NCBI GenBank assembly: GCA_030734395.1
Contig: JAUZTG010000021.1
Span: 124,001-188,000 of the forward strand
DNA: 64,000 nucleotides
Reading direction: 5' to 3'
DNA from: Sarocladium kiliense
Lineage: Eukaryota; Ascomycota; Sordariomycetes; Hypocreales; Sarocladiaceae
The position numbers and the translations under genes were made by a program. This document shows positions 11,575 to 22,900 of the stretch, piece after piece. How positions within the stretch are numbered: the stretch's first letter is position 1; each line of letters starts with the position of its first letter. The notes under the pieces are model-generated. The model did no database searches. It had not been told where the DNA came from and was given only the letters and a program-made list of their open reading frames with translations.

Positions 11575-12245
11575 ATGTTCAGCGACCAAACGATGAATCC
11601 CCCACAGCCCAGCGGCGGCTCTAGATCGAACGACTGGATGTACCCGCCGCTACAGATCTCCACTGGCGCCGCACCACAGTCCACCGAACCTCGGCCGGCC
11701 GTCGACTGGTCGAGACAGAACCAGATCGGGCCCAAGGCAACAAGCCCACCGTCAGTACTGTTGGCCAGGTGAAGTGACGCAGTATCGGATGCTGACAACG
11801 CGCAGATCGTCTACACAGAAGTTCGGGGATGAGATCTCCAGAACCGTCAACGCATTGAAGAGTCAGGTCTACGAGTTCGTGTCCAGTCAAACAACGCACG
11901 GTGACGTTGGCTGACCAAACCCTCAGTCTGCAAGGAATGAACATACATTTGACCAACAAGTAAGCCACAGCCATCCAGCCCAGTGCGTTGTCGTCCGCTG
12001 ACATGTTGAACTGTGCAGGGTCTCCAACCTTGAGAAAATGTGGGTTGCTCCTCCCCTTCCTCCTCACCGGTCGTGGTCTGACGCCTCTATAGCGTGGCGG
12101 AAGCCCAACAAGAGTGAGCATGCCCGACTTGATGCAGCAGGGCAAGAACTGACCTCCGATCAGTGCCATTCAGATATACGGAAAGGTCCGGGAAGTACTG
12201 CAAAATGCAGGTAGAGGACAGTCGGATCTTCAAGGCTATAACTAG
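11575..12245 (+). CDS. micro-exon coiled-coil protein A
   Basis: Six exons fit one frame: 11575 to 11759 (or 11768), 11806-11880, 11927-11959 (33 nt), 12019-12039 (21 nt), 12093-12113 (21 nt) and 12164-12245, giving 138 or 141 residues. Later introns are 46, 59, 53 and 50 nt with GT/AG ends; most have CTGAC branch sites, all are in phase 2, and the donor at 11881 (GTCCAG) is weak. Exon 1 encodes a Pro/Ser/Gly-rich head starting MFSDQTMNPPQPSGG. From exon 2 on, hydrophobic residues follow a 3-4 spacing, so the rest is a coiled coil. The small exons encode LQGMNIHLTNK, VSNLEKI and VAEAQQD. It is a paralog of the gene at 13724-14380, with identical sizes for exons 3-5. Function unknown; a coiled-coil oligomerisation role is inference. 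Confidence 0.7.
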
Positions 12246-12322
12246 TAATCAGGCTCGGCGGAGGACGTTGTGAGACAGGAAAAGATCAATACGGCACCAC
12301 TGCCAGGCTAAAGACAATATAT

Positions 12323-13095
12323 TCATGATGCATCAACCGGTGTACTCTTCAGTCGAGGAATCAGGATCCACTCTATGTAGATGAACAAGACACCAGATGC
12401 AGCAAACCACGTCAGGATGATGGATCCGGTGATGACAGCAGTGATGGACCACTCGCCGCCTTGCTCAGCATATATCCTCAGGATCGTCGACAGAAGTCCT
12501 ATAGCTGAGTTGGAGAGAACGGGTCTGCACTCCGTCAGTACGTCGCCAACAGCGGCGCCCGCCGTGGCGATGAAGCAGCCAACAGACGCGATCACAAGAA
12601 GCGGCAGGTTGCGGATGACCCGGAAGACGGACTTGGTCGCCTTCCCAGCGTCTTTGAGGACCTCGGTCTGCTGAATGGAGGCGTAGGTCGACGGCGAGAT
12701 CAGGTACCCCGCAAGAAGCAGCCAGGATAAGAGACTGGCCGAGACAAAGTAGCTCAGAGGGATGTGGTGGTCTATGTCGAGGAGCAGGCTATCGTACTCC
12801 GTCAGATGGAGCTGGGCGTCCCGACATATGCGCCGCCGTTCCCGGAGTCGTGCCGAGAAAGTTTTCCATTCCACCATCGCTACTACAGTCGGGTGGAAAT
12901 ACGGTGCAGCGCATGCGGTGCGTCGTTGGCGCGAGACAGCTCGTGATATAGGTCAACCGGTGATGAAGGGAGCACCAGAAGCGGTTGCTGAGACGATTCA
13001 TGCTTGAGGCGATTCAGAATGCATTCGAGCTTATCAACAGATCCATTTTCATTCATCGGGCCAGTGGAAGATGGACTGTCACGACAGTGATGCAC
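12323..13095 (-). CDS. three-span membrane protein, N-terminus in another frame
   Basis: The minus-strand frame 12877-12323 encodes 184 residues. It begins with a basic helix (WKTFSARLRERRRICRD) and has three clear hydrophobic spans: near residues 40-63 (YFVSASLLSWLLLAGYLI), 92-115 (LPLLVIASVGCFIATAGAAV) and 145-170 (AVITGSIILTWFAASGVLF). Upstream at 13095-12883 another frame encodes MHHCRDSPSSTGPMNENG and ends HALHRISTRL before two stops. This looks like the natural N-terminal part, out of frame with the rest, so a small indel near 12880-12890 is likely; no intron of plausible length fits. The layout recalls a family of uncharacterised fungal membrane proteins. It sits between the two micro-exon genes, on the opposite strand. 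Confidence 0.6.
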
Positions 13096-13723
13096 GAAGC
13101 GCTGCAGGATGAACCCTTCTCCTCATCAGGCGCGGCTTGCGACAGGTCGTCACGGGTCTGCTTCATCGGCTCTTGCCGTACATGGGCTGGTCGTTGTTGG
13201 CCGTTCATGTTTTCGTCTGGCCGTGGCCCACCTTGAGGCCATTTCGGGATGTTGCACCAGGCCGGGCGAGCGCGGCAAAACCGGGGTTGATGCCGCCACT
13301 CCGTAGCCCTGCAACGAACGGTGTCACTGTTGCATTTTTGGGCGATGCATTGATGGGCCGGAGGTGTATCCTCGAGCGTTGTTTGTGGAGCCCAAGCGCT
13401 TGCGCCAAAGCGTCCTGCCGTATAAGGATGCTCGGCGACAGAACCATCCAGGCGCAAGATGTTGGTTACCCGCGGCGTGGCAAAAGCCGAGTTCGCAGTG
13501 ACGGCGGAGAGAACCAGGACAACCGTCGGATCCACTGTGTAACGACCACAGACGTATGTGTTGAAAAATCCAGATCAGGACCCAACAGCTGACGAGTGCA
13601 CGTCAAGCGAAGTGGTTCTGTCATTTTTCAGTACGTGTGCTGTCTTTCTTCTCTTCCCAAGCCGCGGCTCTCTAGCTTCTACCACCATCCCACCGCGCAT
13701 CACCCCGTTGACAGACGAAGAAC
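13096..13723. other. no gene recognised
   Basis: Overlapping frames on both strands are not supported by splice sites or domains. This is the upstream region of micro-exon gene B. Confidence 0.35.
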
Positions 13724-14380
13724 ATGGCTTCGTTCCAATCTCGACACGGAGCTTCTTCCTACTCGAACTCACAGCAAGTAATTCCTTCGCTCGGACTATC
13801 TCTGTCTTACCGATTTCTAGCATCCGTGAGATTCGTAGAGACATGTTCGAAGTCGGAAAGACCACTCAAGAGTATGTCCGCTTCCCCTCCCTCTTTTCCG
13901 GCTGCGCACACGATCACGGCGCCAACCGTCACAATCACAGGATGCACGAAAGTGCCAGGAGAATGAAGGACAAGTAAGATACATACGCCGCAGTGAGTGG
14001 AAGACGCTGACTCCCCCGGCCCAGAGTGGAAGGATTGGAAGAGATGTAAGCCGAACATGGGGTCCCAAAGCGCCATTATCTAACTTATTCAGACTGGCAC
14101 AGACGAGAAACATGTGAGTACGGATCCTCTGAGCTTGAACGGGCGCTGCTGACCGAGGTATAGGAATCGTAAAGTGGAAGAGATGATACAGCAGTGCTTC
14201 CAGAAGCCCCCAGCGAAGGAATCGGAGCTGCTCAGACACGCGATGCCCGGGGACAGTCGCCAGATAGGACCGGCCTCAGCCACGACCAAGGACGCAGTGG
14301 AGCAGACCAGGGAACAATGGGACACTGGAGAGATGGGTGATCTTTTTGGGGGAGACATGTCCACACTTCTTCACTTTTGA
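13724..14380 (+). CDS. micro-exon coiled-coil protein B
   Basis: Six exons fit one frame: 13724-13777, 13831-13871, 13941-13973 (33 nt), 14025-14045 (21 nt), 14093-14113 (21 nt) and 14164-14380. They give 128 residues. Introns are 53, 69, 51, 47 and 50 nt, the last four in phase 2, with donors such as GTATGT, GTAAGC and GTGAGT. The start MASFQSRHGASSYSN has a good context. The short exons encode MHEFS-like helical units: MHESARRMKDK, VEGLEEI and LAQTRNM. Hydrophobic residues recur every 3-4 positions from exon 2 into exon 6, so about 50 residues form one coiled coil. The tail is disordered and acidic. VEGLEEI here matches VSNLEKI of gene A. The exon 1/2 junction is the least certain part. Confidence 0.72.
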
Positions 14381-15180
14381 TACAGTAGGGTTCGAAGAAG
14401 CCGTCGAATGCGTATCCGAGGCAGGATTGATAGATCGTTTGGTCAATTGATGCTTGCAATCGCTCTAAGGCCCGTGGAAGGATTCCCAACCAGACTCCAG
14501 AGGTTGTACTCCACTAGTTGGACTGCTTCGGTGCTTCAGTCTCTGCGTTTCCCATGCGACAAGGCAAGTCAAGGATGCATGCACTGTTCTGCACGGGGCT
14601 CTTCATACAGAATATGGACACGCCATACGTACTGCAGAATCTGTCTATCCTCACATCCTGTTCCGGTGAACGACAAAGGCGGCTTCAACCAGGTGCAACT
14701 AACAGAGCGCCCGGCGGCTATCCCGTAAAGGATGCATCCTGACTGCAAGCTCCCTCTTCAGGACAGCGAAAGCCGTGTGCAGGCCACCAGAAGCGCTCAG
14801 CCACCCCTGTATCACCAAGCTGCTCATGATGGTGTGCAGAGCTACCGGTACGACTAGGCATATGACAGGGGGGCGCCAACAATGAGAATCTAAAAAGGCC
14901 AGAAGTGGCCGCTGCATATCCGAACGGCCAGAAGTGAACGAAGGTCGGCGACGTGCCAACCAACGGCGCATCACTGTCCAATGGAATCAAGCTACAGATT
15001 GAGTTTGCCATTGCCACTGGATGTGTGTTTCAGCTCGTGTCAGACGAAATCTGGACGCATGCAGGCGGCTGTTCGCCTCCATAAAGGCTGGGCCTTGTTC
15101 CGGCCGCAACTTTGATGCTGGGTGTTCAAATGGTTCTTGCAAGCTACCAATCCACCTCGCGAACATTCGCCATCGACATA
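14381..15180. promoter_or_regulatory. gap with paired GGCCAGAAGTG motifs
   Basis: No supported gene. GGCCAGAAGTGGCC (about 14896-14909) and GGCCAGAAGTG (about 14929-14939) lie some 30 bp apart upstream of the MADS-like gene. Similar sequences occur near 4250 and 16366. Function inferred only from recurrence. Confidence 0.3.
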
Positions 15181-15873
15181 ATGTCTCCCAATCAGCGCTC
15201 TAGTAAAGAATCTAGCAAACAGGTGACAAAAGTGCGGAGGAGCGCGCTGAGCGTGGTAAGGAAGACGGGCCAGCTGGGAAAGATGGGCCACGTTCCGGTC
15301 GTGATCGCATACGGGTGCAACGGCAAATGGTACGGCCTCCATCATGTCCCAGCAGGCGAGATGGTGCCGGATATTTTCAAGCCTATCGTGGGTTGTATGC
15401 GTTTCCTCACTCGTACTCTATGCTAATCTCTCTTTCAGATCAAAGAGCTAGATGCGAATCCAGACGCACAGAAAGTTCCTCTACGGAGAAGTCGAAGATG
15501 CCATGTTCACAGGCGCCAAAATGCAGCCGCACACACGCCAACCGTGGCTGCTTCTGCCTCTTCTGCTTCACCAGAGAACATCGATCACTTGGATGCAGAA
15601 CTGTCATCACACCACGAGAACGAAAGCCCGCAACCACCGACAGGTTCCGCGACAGGGCAGCAGTCAGAGCATGCATCGGATCCTGCTGCTCGAAACGATG
15701 CGCAATCTCCACTTGGTACGGCGCCCAGTGCGTCTGTTCCGACCCATCTCGGAAGAGTTCAGGGCGTGCCTGCAGACTTTATTCTGCAATTACTACATGA
15801 ATTAGCGGACTTGGCGAACAAGGCACGAGCTCGGATGGAGACGTGTCAAGCTCATGCCTGTCATCATCGTTGA
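15181..15873 (+). CDS. MADS-box-like small protein
   Basis: Exon 1 is 15181-15387 and exon 2 is 15439-15873. The 51-nt intron (GTGGGT, branch GCTAAT, TTTCAG) keeps frame and gives 213 residues. The first 60 residues are basic: KVRRSALSVVRKTGQL, then VPVVIAYGCNGKWYGLHHV. This pattern (basic helix, hydrophobic strand, Gly-aromatic turn) resembles the N-terminal MADS-box (SRF-type) fold, with a similar module in the gene at 41418. The resemblance is judged by eye and is weak. A basic RRSRR stretch, a Ser/Pro/Ala-rich linker and a C-terminal helix (VPADFILQLLHELADLANKARAR) follow. If a MADS protein, it would bind DNA as a dimer in the nucleus. Confidence is high for the gene, low for the family. 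Confidence 0.6.
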
Positions 15874-16091
15874 TAGATCCTGCGTTGACAAACGGAGCAA
15901 ATGTATGAGCTGGGGCGGTGGAAGAGCACTCTAGTCCACAACGGCCAGTTCGTTCGTGCTGAGAGGAGGAAGAAGTGGACGGTACGGAGAGCAGGGGAAC
16001 AGCCAGCAGTGTCGCGTACTATACTTTATCTCGCAGGAACAGAGCTTTGTGGAACTATATTTGATGTACCGGTAGATGCAGGAGTGACGGA
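15874..16091. other. no supported gene
   Basis: A short open frame follows the MADS-like gene but has no recognisable domain. Confidence 0.3.
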
Positions 16092-16394
16092 ATGGCGTCT
16101 TCGGCTTCTCCGACCTTTTCTGAATCGGTTGGCTGCGATGACCGGGAGCGCCGTGGGTCGCTCGGCGAGCTCTTACGTACTTTTGTGACTTCTCTATTCG
16201 TCATCGCGCCATTTACGGATGTGAAGTTTTCCCAGTCGGAGTTGACGGCTTTTGAGAGTGTTCGACACCCGTTTCCGGACGATTTACATGCCACTCTCCT
16301 GCCCTCGCTTCGGCTCCATTGGACAGGGATGCCAACCTTTGCCCCACGGGAGTCCGACGAAATTACGTCCACTTCTGGCCCTTCGGGAACATGA
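16092..16394 (+). CDS. hypothetical protein, 100 residues
   Basis: An ATG-started frame (MASSASPTFSES) shows a mixed hydrophobic and polar composition (LLRTFVTSLFVIAPFTDVKF) compatible with a small folded protein. No family recognised. A GTCCACTTCTGG motif lies inside its 3' end, which weakens the case that this is coding sequence. Confidence 0.3.
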   Translation: MASSASPTFSESVGCDDRERRGSLGELLRTFVTSLFVIAPFTDVKFSQSELTAFESVRHPFPDDLHATLLPSLRLHWTGMPTFAPRESDEITSTSGPSGT

Positions 16395-18087
16395 CGAGTC
16401 ACTTTCGGACCTTTCCACGCAGGGACAGAAACAGAGGCAGCTGCACTTGGCTGTGCGAGTAACCTGGAGAACCTTCAGTATGTGTTTCCCACTGAGACAT
16501 TTCTCGCATGTCGTGTTCGACAAGTCCGCTCGCCGTTGACCCCGGAACAGCGACTACACTCAACCGGTGATGTCTCGAACGCCTGCTATGGCTTACTGCA
16601 CATGTGCCAAAGACTTCAGAAATCTGAGAGCCAGAGGAGCTGAAGGACTGAAGCGATGCTAACCACTTCGGTCGGGAAAGCCGGAATACGCGAGTCATCA
16701 TGACCCGAGGGAATGGTTCACGCTAGCTGCGCCGCCGCTGCGCCGCCGCCACACCGCAAGTGGTGTCAGTAGCTCCATGTCGAGCTTCGGAGATGCCCAC
16801 TTTTGACTCTGTGGACCACGATCGACCAGGATCGATCTGCCTCGCAGCACGAAGACTGATGATATGAACATCGGGAGCCAGGATCACGGATTACTCCCGT
16901 GTCTACTCGTGCCACTTCAGGGCGCTCAACCTCGGAGGCAACGTGATTTCGCTGACTGTGCAGACTCGCTAGCTGGCATACATGCACAGATTCCCCCGTG
17001 GCTATCCGGATAGATGTCCACGTACCACAATATTTCGTTATTTCGATCAACCACTCTTGTTCTCAGCCAGAACCTCTTTGTGCTGATCAAGTAAGTCTTG
17101 AGCATTGTGCGCTGGAGTTGTGGATCCCTTCTGTAGATGCGGACGATCTCAACCAGTTGCGTGCGGTGTGGAGAAAAATAGCGACACGGCGACCCTGGAG
17201 AAGGCTCGATCATCGTTCCACTCGGCGGCGGGGACGCTGCGCGGGCACTCCTTTCTAGCTGTCGCCGCTTGTTGCCTATCTCGTCGGCCAAAGTCCGTCA
17301 TCAATCAAGGCCATCCTCATTCGGTCCTGGAAGCTGTTGCAGCGGCATAAGGCGGCTAATCATAAAGCTGATCAGCCAGATCGGCGAGAATCCGTCGAGT
17401 AGGCTCTGCTACCCTGCACATCGTGATGCCCCCTCGGAATTTCTGGCTGACAACATCGCGACTGGCGGGGAGAAATTTACCACCGAACAAAACTTCAATC
17501 CAAGCCACATTCCAACATTATGGAGAAGAGCCAAGTTGACAGCGGCTTGAAGAGGAAACAGAACACGTCACACTATGAGTCCAGATCAAGACCGATGGTG
17601 AGCCATGCTCCCTGACTAGAAACGATAACCTGGACTTCACCATGCAGGTAGGTTCGTCACGGGTTGATCTAGGCGTCGCTTAACACTGTACTTTCCATCG
17701 AAGACGAGGGGACGGTCATTCGGGGCAACAGGCAGCTCTTGCGCAGCAGTACATTCTCAGCAGACTGACTCCAGCCTCGAGTTTCCTTGAAACAGTTTCA
17801 TTGTTGAACCGCTAACCCGCTTCCCGCCCTAAAGTTGCCTGCATTCAGGGGTGGCCTGAGGGGGGCGTCACAAAGAACATAGTTTAGAGACATGGTGGAC
17901 GTGCTGCTTCAGGAGACCACGCATAGAGCCGCTGAAGCTACCGTCAAACGGACGGGCGAGGCTGAATGTGACACCTGAGTGTGCTTAGAGGCAAGTTTTG
18001 GAGCGTCACTTCGCATCCGCAAGTGGACCAATCGTGTTCGAGTACTTAACCTGAGGCTGGCCTTTGATATTTCCTCACCCAGCAAAC
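16395..18087. other. 1.7 kb without a supported gene
   Basis: A (GCTGCGCCGCC)-type GC-rich repeat occurs near 16729-16750. A minus-strand open frame at 16926-17291 has some natural-looking sequence (YLISTKRFWLRTRVVD) but lacks an ATG at its 5' end. A potential small first exon starts with ATG near 17521 (MEKSQVDSGLKRKQ) before a GTGAGC donor. None could be made into a convincing gene. Confidence 0.35.
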
Positions 18088-18492
18088 ATGGCTGACCCTT
18101 CCAACGCCGTCGTCCATCAAGGGCCACAGCTTCAAATTAAGATCGAGCACACCTTGGCAAAATATCTGAGATTTTTGTCCGATAATGTGCAATATATTCA
18201 TTGCTTAAAGCTGCTGGCTGGCCGCATCGGGGGATGTATCCTGGCCACGGGGGAAGTCGCCGCTCAGTTTGCGGGTCAAGTACCTAGTCTGACGCAAGCA
18301 GGACCTCAATGGTTCCGGAACAATCGCATTCCCTTCGCCGGGCCAGGCACTGCTCATGTATGGACTTACATTGGCGGACTCGTTTTTTTATTCGCTGGAT
18401 TGAGAACGATATGGGCTGCAGTTCGCCTACTCTTCTATACTTCGCTCTTTGCGTATCTGTGCGCGAAAGTGATCCTACTACGGTCACAATAA
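18088..18492 (+). CDS. small membrane protein, hypothetical
   Basis: ATG at 18088 (AACATGG context) starts a 134-residue single-exon frame. The N-terminal 70 residues are soluble-looking. The C-terminal 45 contain two adjacent hydrophobic segments, VWTYIGGLVFLFAGL and AVRLLFYTSLFAYLCAKVILL, likely a membrane hairpin. Family unknown. AAGTGGAC occurs about 70 bp upstream. Confidence 0.5.
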   Translation: MADPSNAVVHQGPQLQIKIEHTLAKYLRFLSDNVQYIHCLKLLAGRIGGCILATGEVAAQFAGQVPSLTQAGPQWFRNNRIPFAGPGTAHVWTYIGGLVFLFAGLRTIWAAVRLLFYTSLFAYLCAKVILLRSQ

Positions 18493-19345
18493 CTTAACAC
18501 AAAATGTATTTGTCGATTTGAAGCTGTGCGAGTGGTGATGGTGTGTAAACTCTGAAGCGTGGAACGTTCGCCCAGGGGAAGTCCATCTGATGTGAAATAG
18601 GGCGCAGCGTAGAGTAGGCTCACGATTTACGGCCGTCATTTGCACAACGAACTTTGCTCCACCGCCCCATCTTCCTTTCCCAGCTTGCGTAGCCGTAGGT
18701 GAGAAAGCTCTGTGGAACAGAGCTATCGAGAGAGTAGGCCACCGCGGACATCGAGTGGCTTCTTCACGAGTCACGTCAGGCCATTGTAAACAGTATTAGC
18801 TCCATATGTTGCTCCTTCCCAACAAATGGCCGGCCTATATCATAATCCACTTCTGACTTGCAGCTATGTACTTTGCCGTACGCAGCGTCGACAATCATTG
18901 GCGATCTGATTGCTGGAAATGGCCATATCAAATTGATGCTACGGACTTTGAGTACTGTACTGGCTCAATTGACCGTGCGAATTTGACCGTTATGAACAGC
19001 TTGGTAATGAAGACAGCACAAGAGTCCAAAAGTTGCCTTCGACTTGGGGCCACTTTGTCTAGAAACTAGGGATACTGTGCGAGCACCTGAATGCGCAGTC
19101 CTTATTTTCTAGAAGCCATTATGAACGTTACGAAATCCAGGACTGTCACAGAAGAGTTCTGCTGCGGGCGCCTAAACCTCGAAGATTATACCCATCCCCC
19201 AGATCAAAGGCCACTAATGGCTTCATATCTCTACCCATAGTTGTGGGCATGTTCATAGAGCACAAAGATAAAAGTTTACTAGATCCCGTAGTGAACCAAA
19301 GGCAACGCTCGAACGGAGCTCAGCACCGCGACATCAACCCCAACC
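18493..19345. other. no gene recognised
   Basis: Nothing coherent. GGCCACTT occurs near 19030. Confidence 0.4.
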
Positions 19346-19753
19346 ATGGCGTCCCAGATTTCCACCTCTGCAGCCATTGCATTGATAAGCCAGCTTCTGT
19401 ACGAGATCCAGGCCCTCAAAGGAGAGAACAACAGCATCAGGCTGGCCTATCAAGAATTGCAGCACGACTCGACACAGAGGGACGCCATCATTGACGAGCA
19501 GGCTAAGCTCCTGCAGTCGGCTGGCTTCGGACTTGTGTCGAACGAGGGTCCAGCCATGCCAAGTTTTGTCGAGAGCCAGCTCGACAGTCAGTCGCATGAC
19601 ACCGCCGCCTTCGTTGAAGCGCCCCAGTTGGCGGCTATCACCCCAAGTACATCGGAGGAAACGAGCCAAGCACAGACAAGAGTGCAGAACAAAAAGCGCA
19701 AGGCAGCGACAGATTCGGATAAATCGAACAAGAAGCATCATCCGAAGGATTAG
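19346..19753 (+). CDS. coiled-coil protein with basic tail
   Basis: The ATG at 19346 is in a strong context (ACCATGG) and begins a 135-residue frame. Residues 10-60 form a coiled coil (IALISQLLYEIQALKGEN, then QRDAIIDEQAKLLQS). Residues 70-110 are Ser/Thr-rich, and the tail carries a likely nuclear localisation signal (KKRKAATDSDKSNKK). A nuclear oligomeric protein is plausible. No family recognised. It precedes the patatin gene by 184 bp. Confidence 0.55.
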   Translation: MASQISTSAAIALISQLLYEIQALKGENNSIRLAYQELQHDSTQRDAIIDEQAKLLQSAGFGLVSNEGPAMPSFVESQLDSQSHDTAAFVEAPQLAAITPSTSEETSQAQTRVQNKKRKAATDSDKSNKKHHPKD

Positions 19754-19937
19754 GGCTATGCTGAGGTCTTTTATTTGGATAGAACGAGGAACAAAACAGA
19801 GCTTCACTAAGACAAACAGCGAAAAGCCCAGTTCTGGGTGCCCGAGCAACGCTGAACATCCTGAAGTAGCCTTGCAAGATCTCTAGATATATTAGGCGCC
19901 TCATGTTCTGCAACATGAAGCCTCGATCACCACGTCA

Positions 19938-22900
19938 ATGCGTAGTTGCGAACATACTAGATGGCTACGGCTGCTGAGTAGCAATGGACACATAGAGCTA
20001 GAATCGACCGACCGACCAAGGCGGCTCTTATCGAACCTGCCGCATGAGAGTCCAGTCGGCATGGTCGTCATGATCGGCAATCATGCGAAGTCGACCACGA
20101 TGGGGGACCTGGGCATCAAGCGGAGGCACCTCGGCCGCAAGGGCAGCCATGCGGAGCTTCATCTTATGATGTCGCCTTGGAGAGACGGCGCCGGAAGACC
20201 CATCATCGTGGCCGACGGTGACATCCCGAGCCACAACAGACTGCCGAGTGCGAAAGAGTCCCAAGGATGCCATGAAACTGCCTGGACTGCTCTAGAAACC
20301 ACCTCGAGGTCCCGACCGGCTACCGAAATGACGCAAGACATCTATCACAGGCTCCTGTTCCCGCACGCGGATGTGATCTGCCTCTTCGTAACAGATCTTG
20401 GTGGGCCTGCTGTCGTGGGCAGCGTCCTCAAGTCCTGGCTGCACAAAGGTAAGCCGTCGACGAGCCCGCTGCGCCCTTCTCTGGTGCTGGTGGTCGACGA
20501 CAGAGAGAGGGTTGGTCTCCGGAGCATCGTGAGCCAGATATGCCAGGATGAGGAACAAGCTCTGGTAAGCCGCTTTCTCAGCGTTCGGGTCGTCGGAACC
20601 GCCTCCAAGGTCCGGACTCGGAGACGTCGAACGAAGGCAGTGCGCCGGGAGCTGCTCCATGGGTTGAACTGCGGCTTCGATGAGCGCAGCGGTAATGGGT
20701 ATCTATTCTCCTCGCTCCATTTTGTCGCATTTCTCTGCGCGGGAGCAGAGAGCATCGCCAGAACGACGGCGCGGTCCTTTGACTTTATAGTGGCGTCTCG
20801 CGAAGGCAATGAAGTGGACGAGGACTTCACCTCGCACCTGACGAATTTCCTCGAGCTCCATGCAGGTACCGCGAGACTCCAGGCAGCGCTGCGCCTTGTA
20901 GCTTCTGGTTTTATACTAGATAGCTATCCGCCTCACATGCATCGTTAGTCTTCGAGCCTACTTGACTCCGATGGGATGCTCACTAGCTGCTAGCATTTGA
21001 TCCGACTGCCGTCTTCCGCACGGTGTACGAGCCTGCCTGTGCCGAGGCGTATGAGAAAACCATTGGACGTGTCAACGGATCGCGACTTCCAGAAGACTTT
21101 GTCACCATTCTAGAAGACCACATGAGGCGACTCTTTGCAGGGTATGTGACGCTCGGCTCCTCTGCAGCCTTGCACAGGCAGCAGATGGTCGACCTCCGGC
21201 AGGAGGGGCTCGAGGCGGGTACTCATGAGAGCTGCTCCTGCTGTGTCGGGCGAGGTCGACAGCACAAACTGCCTTGTGGACATGGAATGTGCGAGACGTG
21301 CGTCAAGATCTTCTTCACGGAGTGCGGGGACACGCAGAAAGTCTACGACGTGGACGTGTGTCTCCTGTGCGGTAGGCCGACGACCGGCCTGCGCATCGGC
21401 ATTAAACCGGAGACGGCATCGGTACGCGTGCTCAGCATCGACGGAGGAGGCTCGAGGGCCCGAGTGCCCTTGGAATTCCTCAGGGCGCTGGAGAAGTGTA
21501 TCGGGCTGCCCTACCCGGTTCAGGCCAACTTCGACGTCGCCTTCGGGACCAGCTCTGGTAACAATGGGTCCAGTTACATTCGTCAAGGGCGCTTTGGCTG
21601 ACGTGTCGCAGGTGCGATGGCAATCTGCGCCCTGTACATCAACGGATGGTCGATCGAGCGGTGCCTCCAGTACTTGGACGTCGCGGCCAGGCTTGCCTTC
21701 CAGCAGTCCCTCCCGCTGCGCACCATTATCGCATTGTCGGGGTTGATCCCTGGCTTGTCGAACGTTTTGCACATATTCCTGACGCTGCTGACACTGCTTA
21801 CGAACAGGAAGTACTCTGCAAGAAGGCTGGAAGCGCTGCAGAGAGGTGTTTACGGAGACGACCGCAGCATCATGGAGTCCAGGCATGCGAGCGAGATGGG
21901 TGCCAAGATCGGCGTGACCATGACGCGCACGCGCGACACGGAGACGTTCATCGCCACGAATTACAACGCGGGCGGTGACCGAAGACCTAGTCAGTCAGAT
22001 AGGAACACCATTTCTGGAGGTTCTAACAGTCAGTAGATTACCAGATCCTCCGAACAGAGGCTGGCAAGGACATCGCGCTTTGGGAGATGTACGTCGGCCA
22101 CATGACCTCGGAGAGACAGGAGCTGACCTAAGGAACAAAGTAACCGCTGCTCTACGGCGGCGCCCTAGTGAGTTCGCAGCCGCCGTGCTGACAACGAGTC
22201 GGGTTCTCGAGCTGACAGAGCCCCAAGCTACTTTTCGGAGCACCACCTCGACGGTGCTGGCACCTTCCAGGACGGGGGGCTGACCTATAACAACCCCGTG
22301 TCCATAGCAGTGACAGAAGCCATGCTGTTGTCCCGGGACTCGCGCGGGCCCAGCACCATCGCCTCGTTCGGAACAGGTGAGGAGGAGTCGACAGGACTGC
22401 GCTCCTCCTGGGAGCACTTCTGGGAGCGTGCCCGAGAGGTTTGGTTCCCACTGCGGCTCTTCCAGGCGTGGAAGATCAATCAGGTCAAGCAACCCCACGT
22501 CAACGAACGTGAGGGGTTCTTCCGGTTCGACGTGAAGTTCAAGAAGATGCCTGCCCTGGACGAGGTCAGAGGCATGGAGGAAACCGGAAGGCTGGCCAGA
22601 GAGGCGGCCCTGGCATCTCCGTTGGTGAGGGATCTCGCCAGACGTTTGCGGGCAGAGCTCTTCTTCTTCGAGCTGGACTCGAGCGGCTTCCCGCAGTTCC
22701 GGAACCGCACGTACCACTGCGTTGGCAACATTTACTGCCGGCTTGGCACAAGGACGAGGGCGCTCGGGGGGTTGCTGGAGGAGTTGAGCAGACTGTCAGC
22801 ACTGTTCAGGTGCCAAGGTGGGCCTGTCCGATGCGACTTTTCCGGGCCCGGCTGCAGAGATGAATATGGTCGTTTCAGGAAGGGAATCACTCTGCGGGTA

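Noticed and set aside
14389..14400. GGGTTCGAAG resembling a tRNA B-box
   Set aside because: No matching A-box or cloverleaf in the surrounding sequence; the same holds for the match near 53989.
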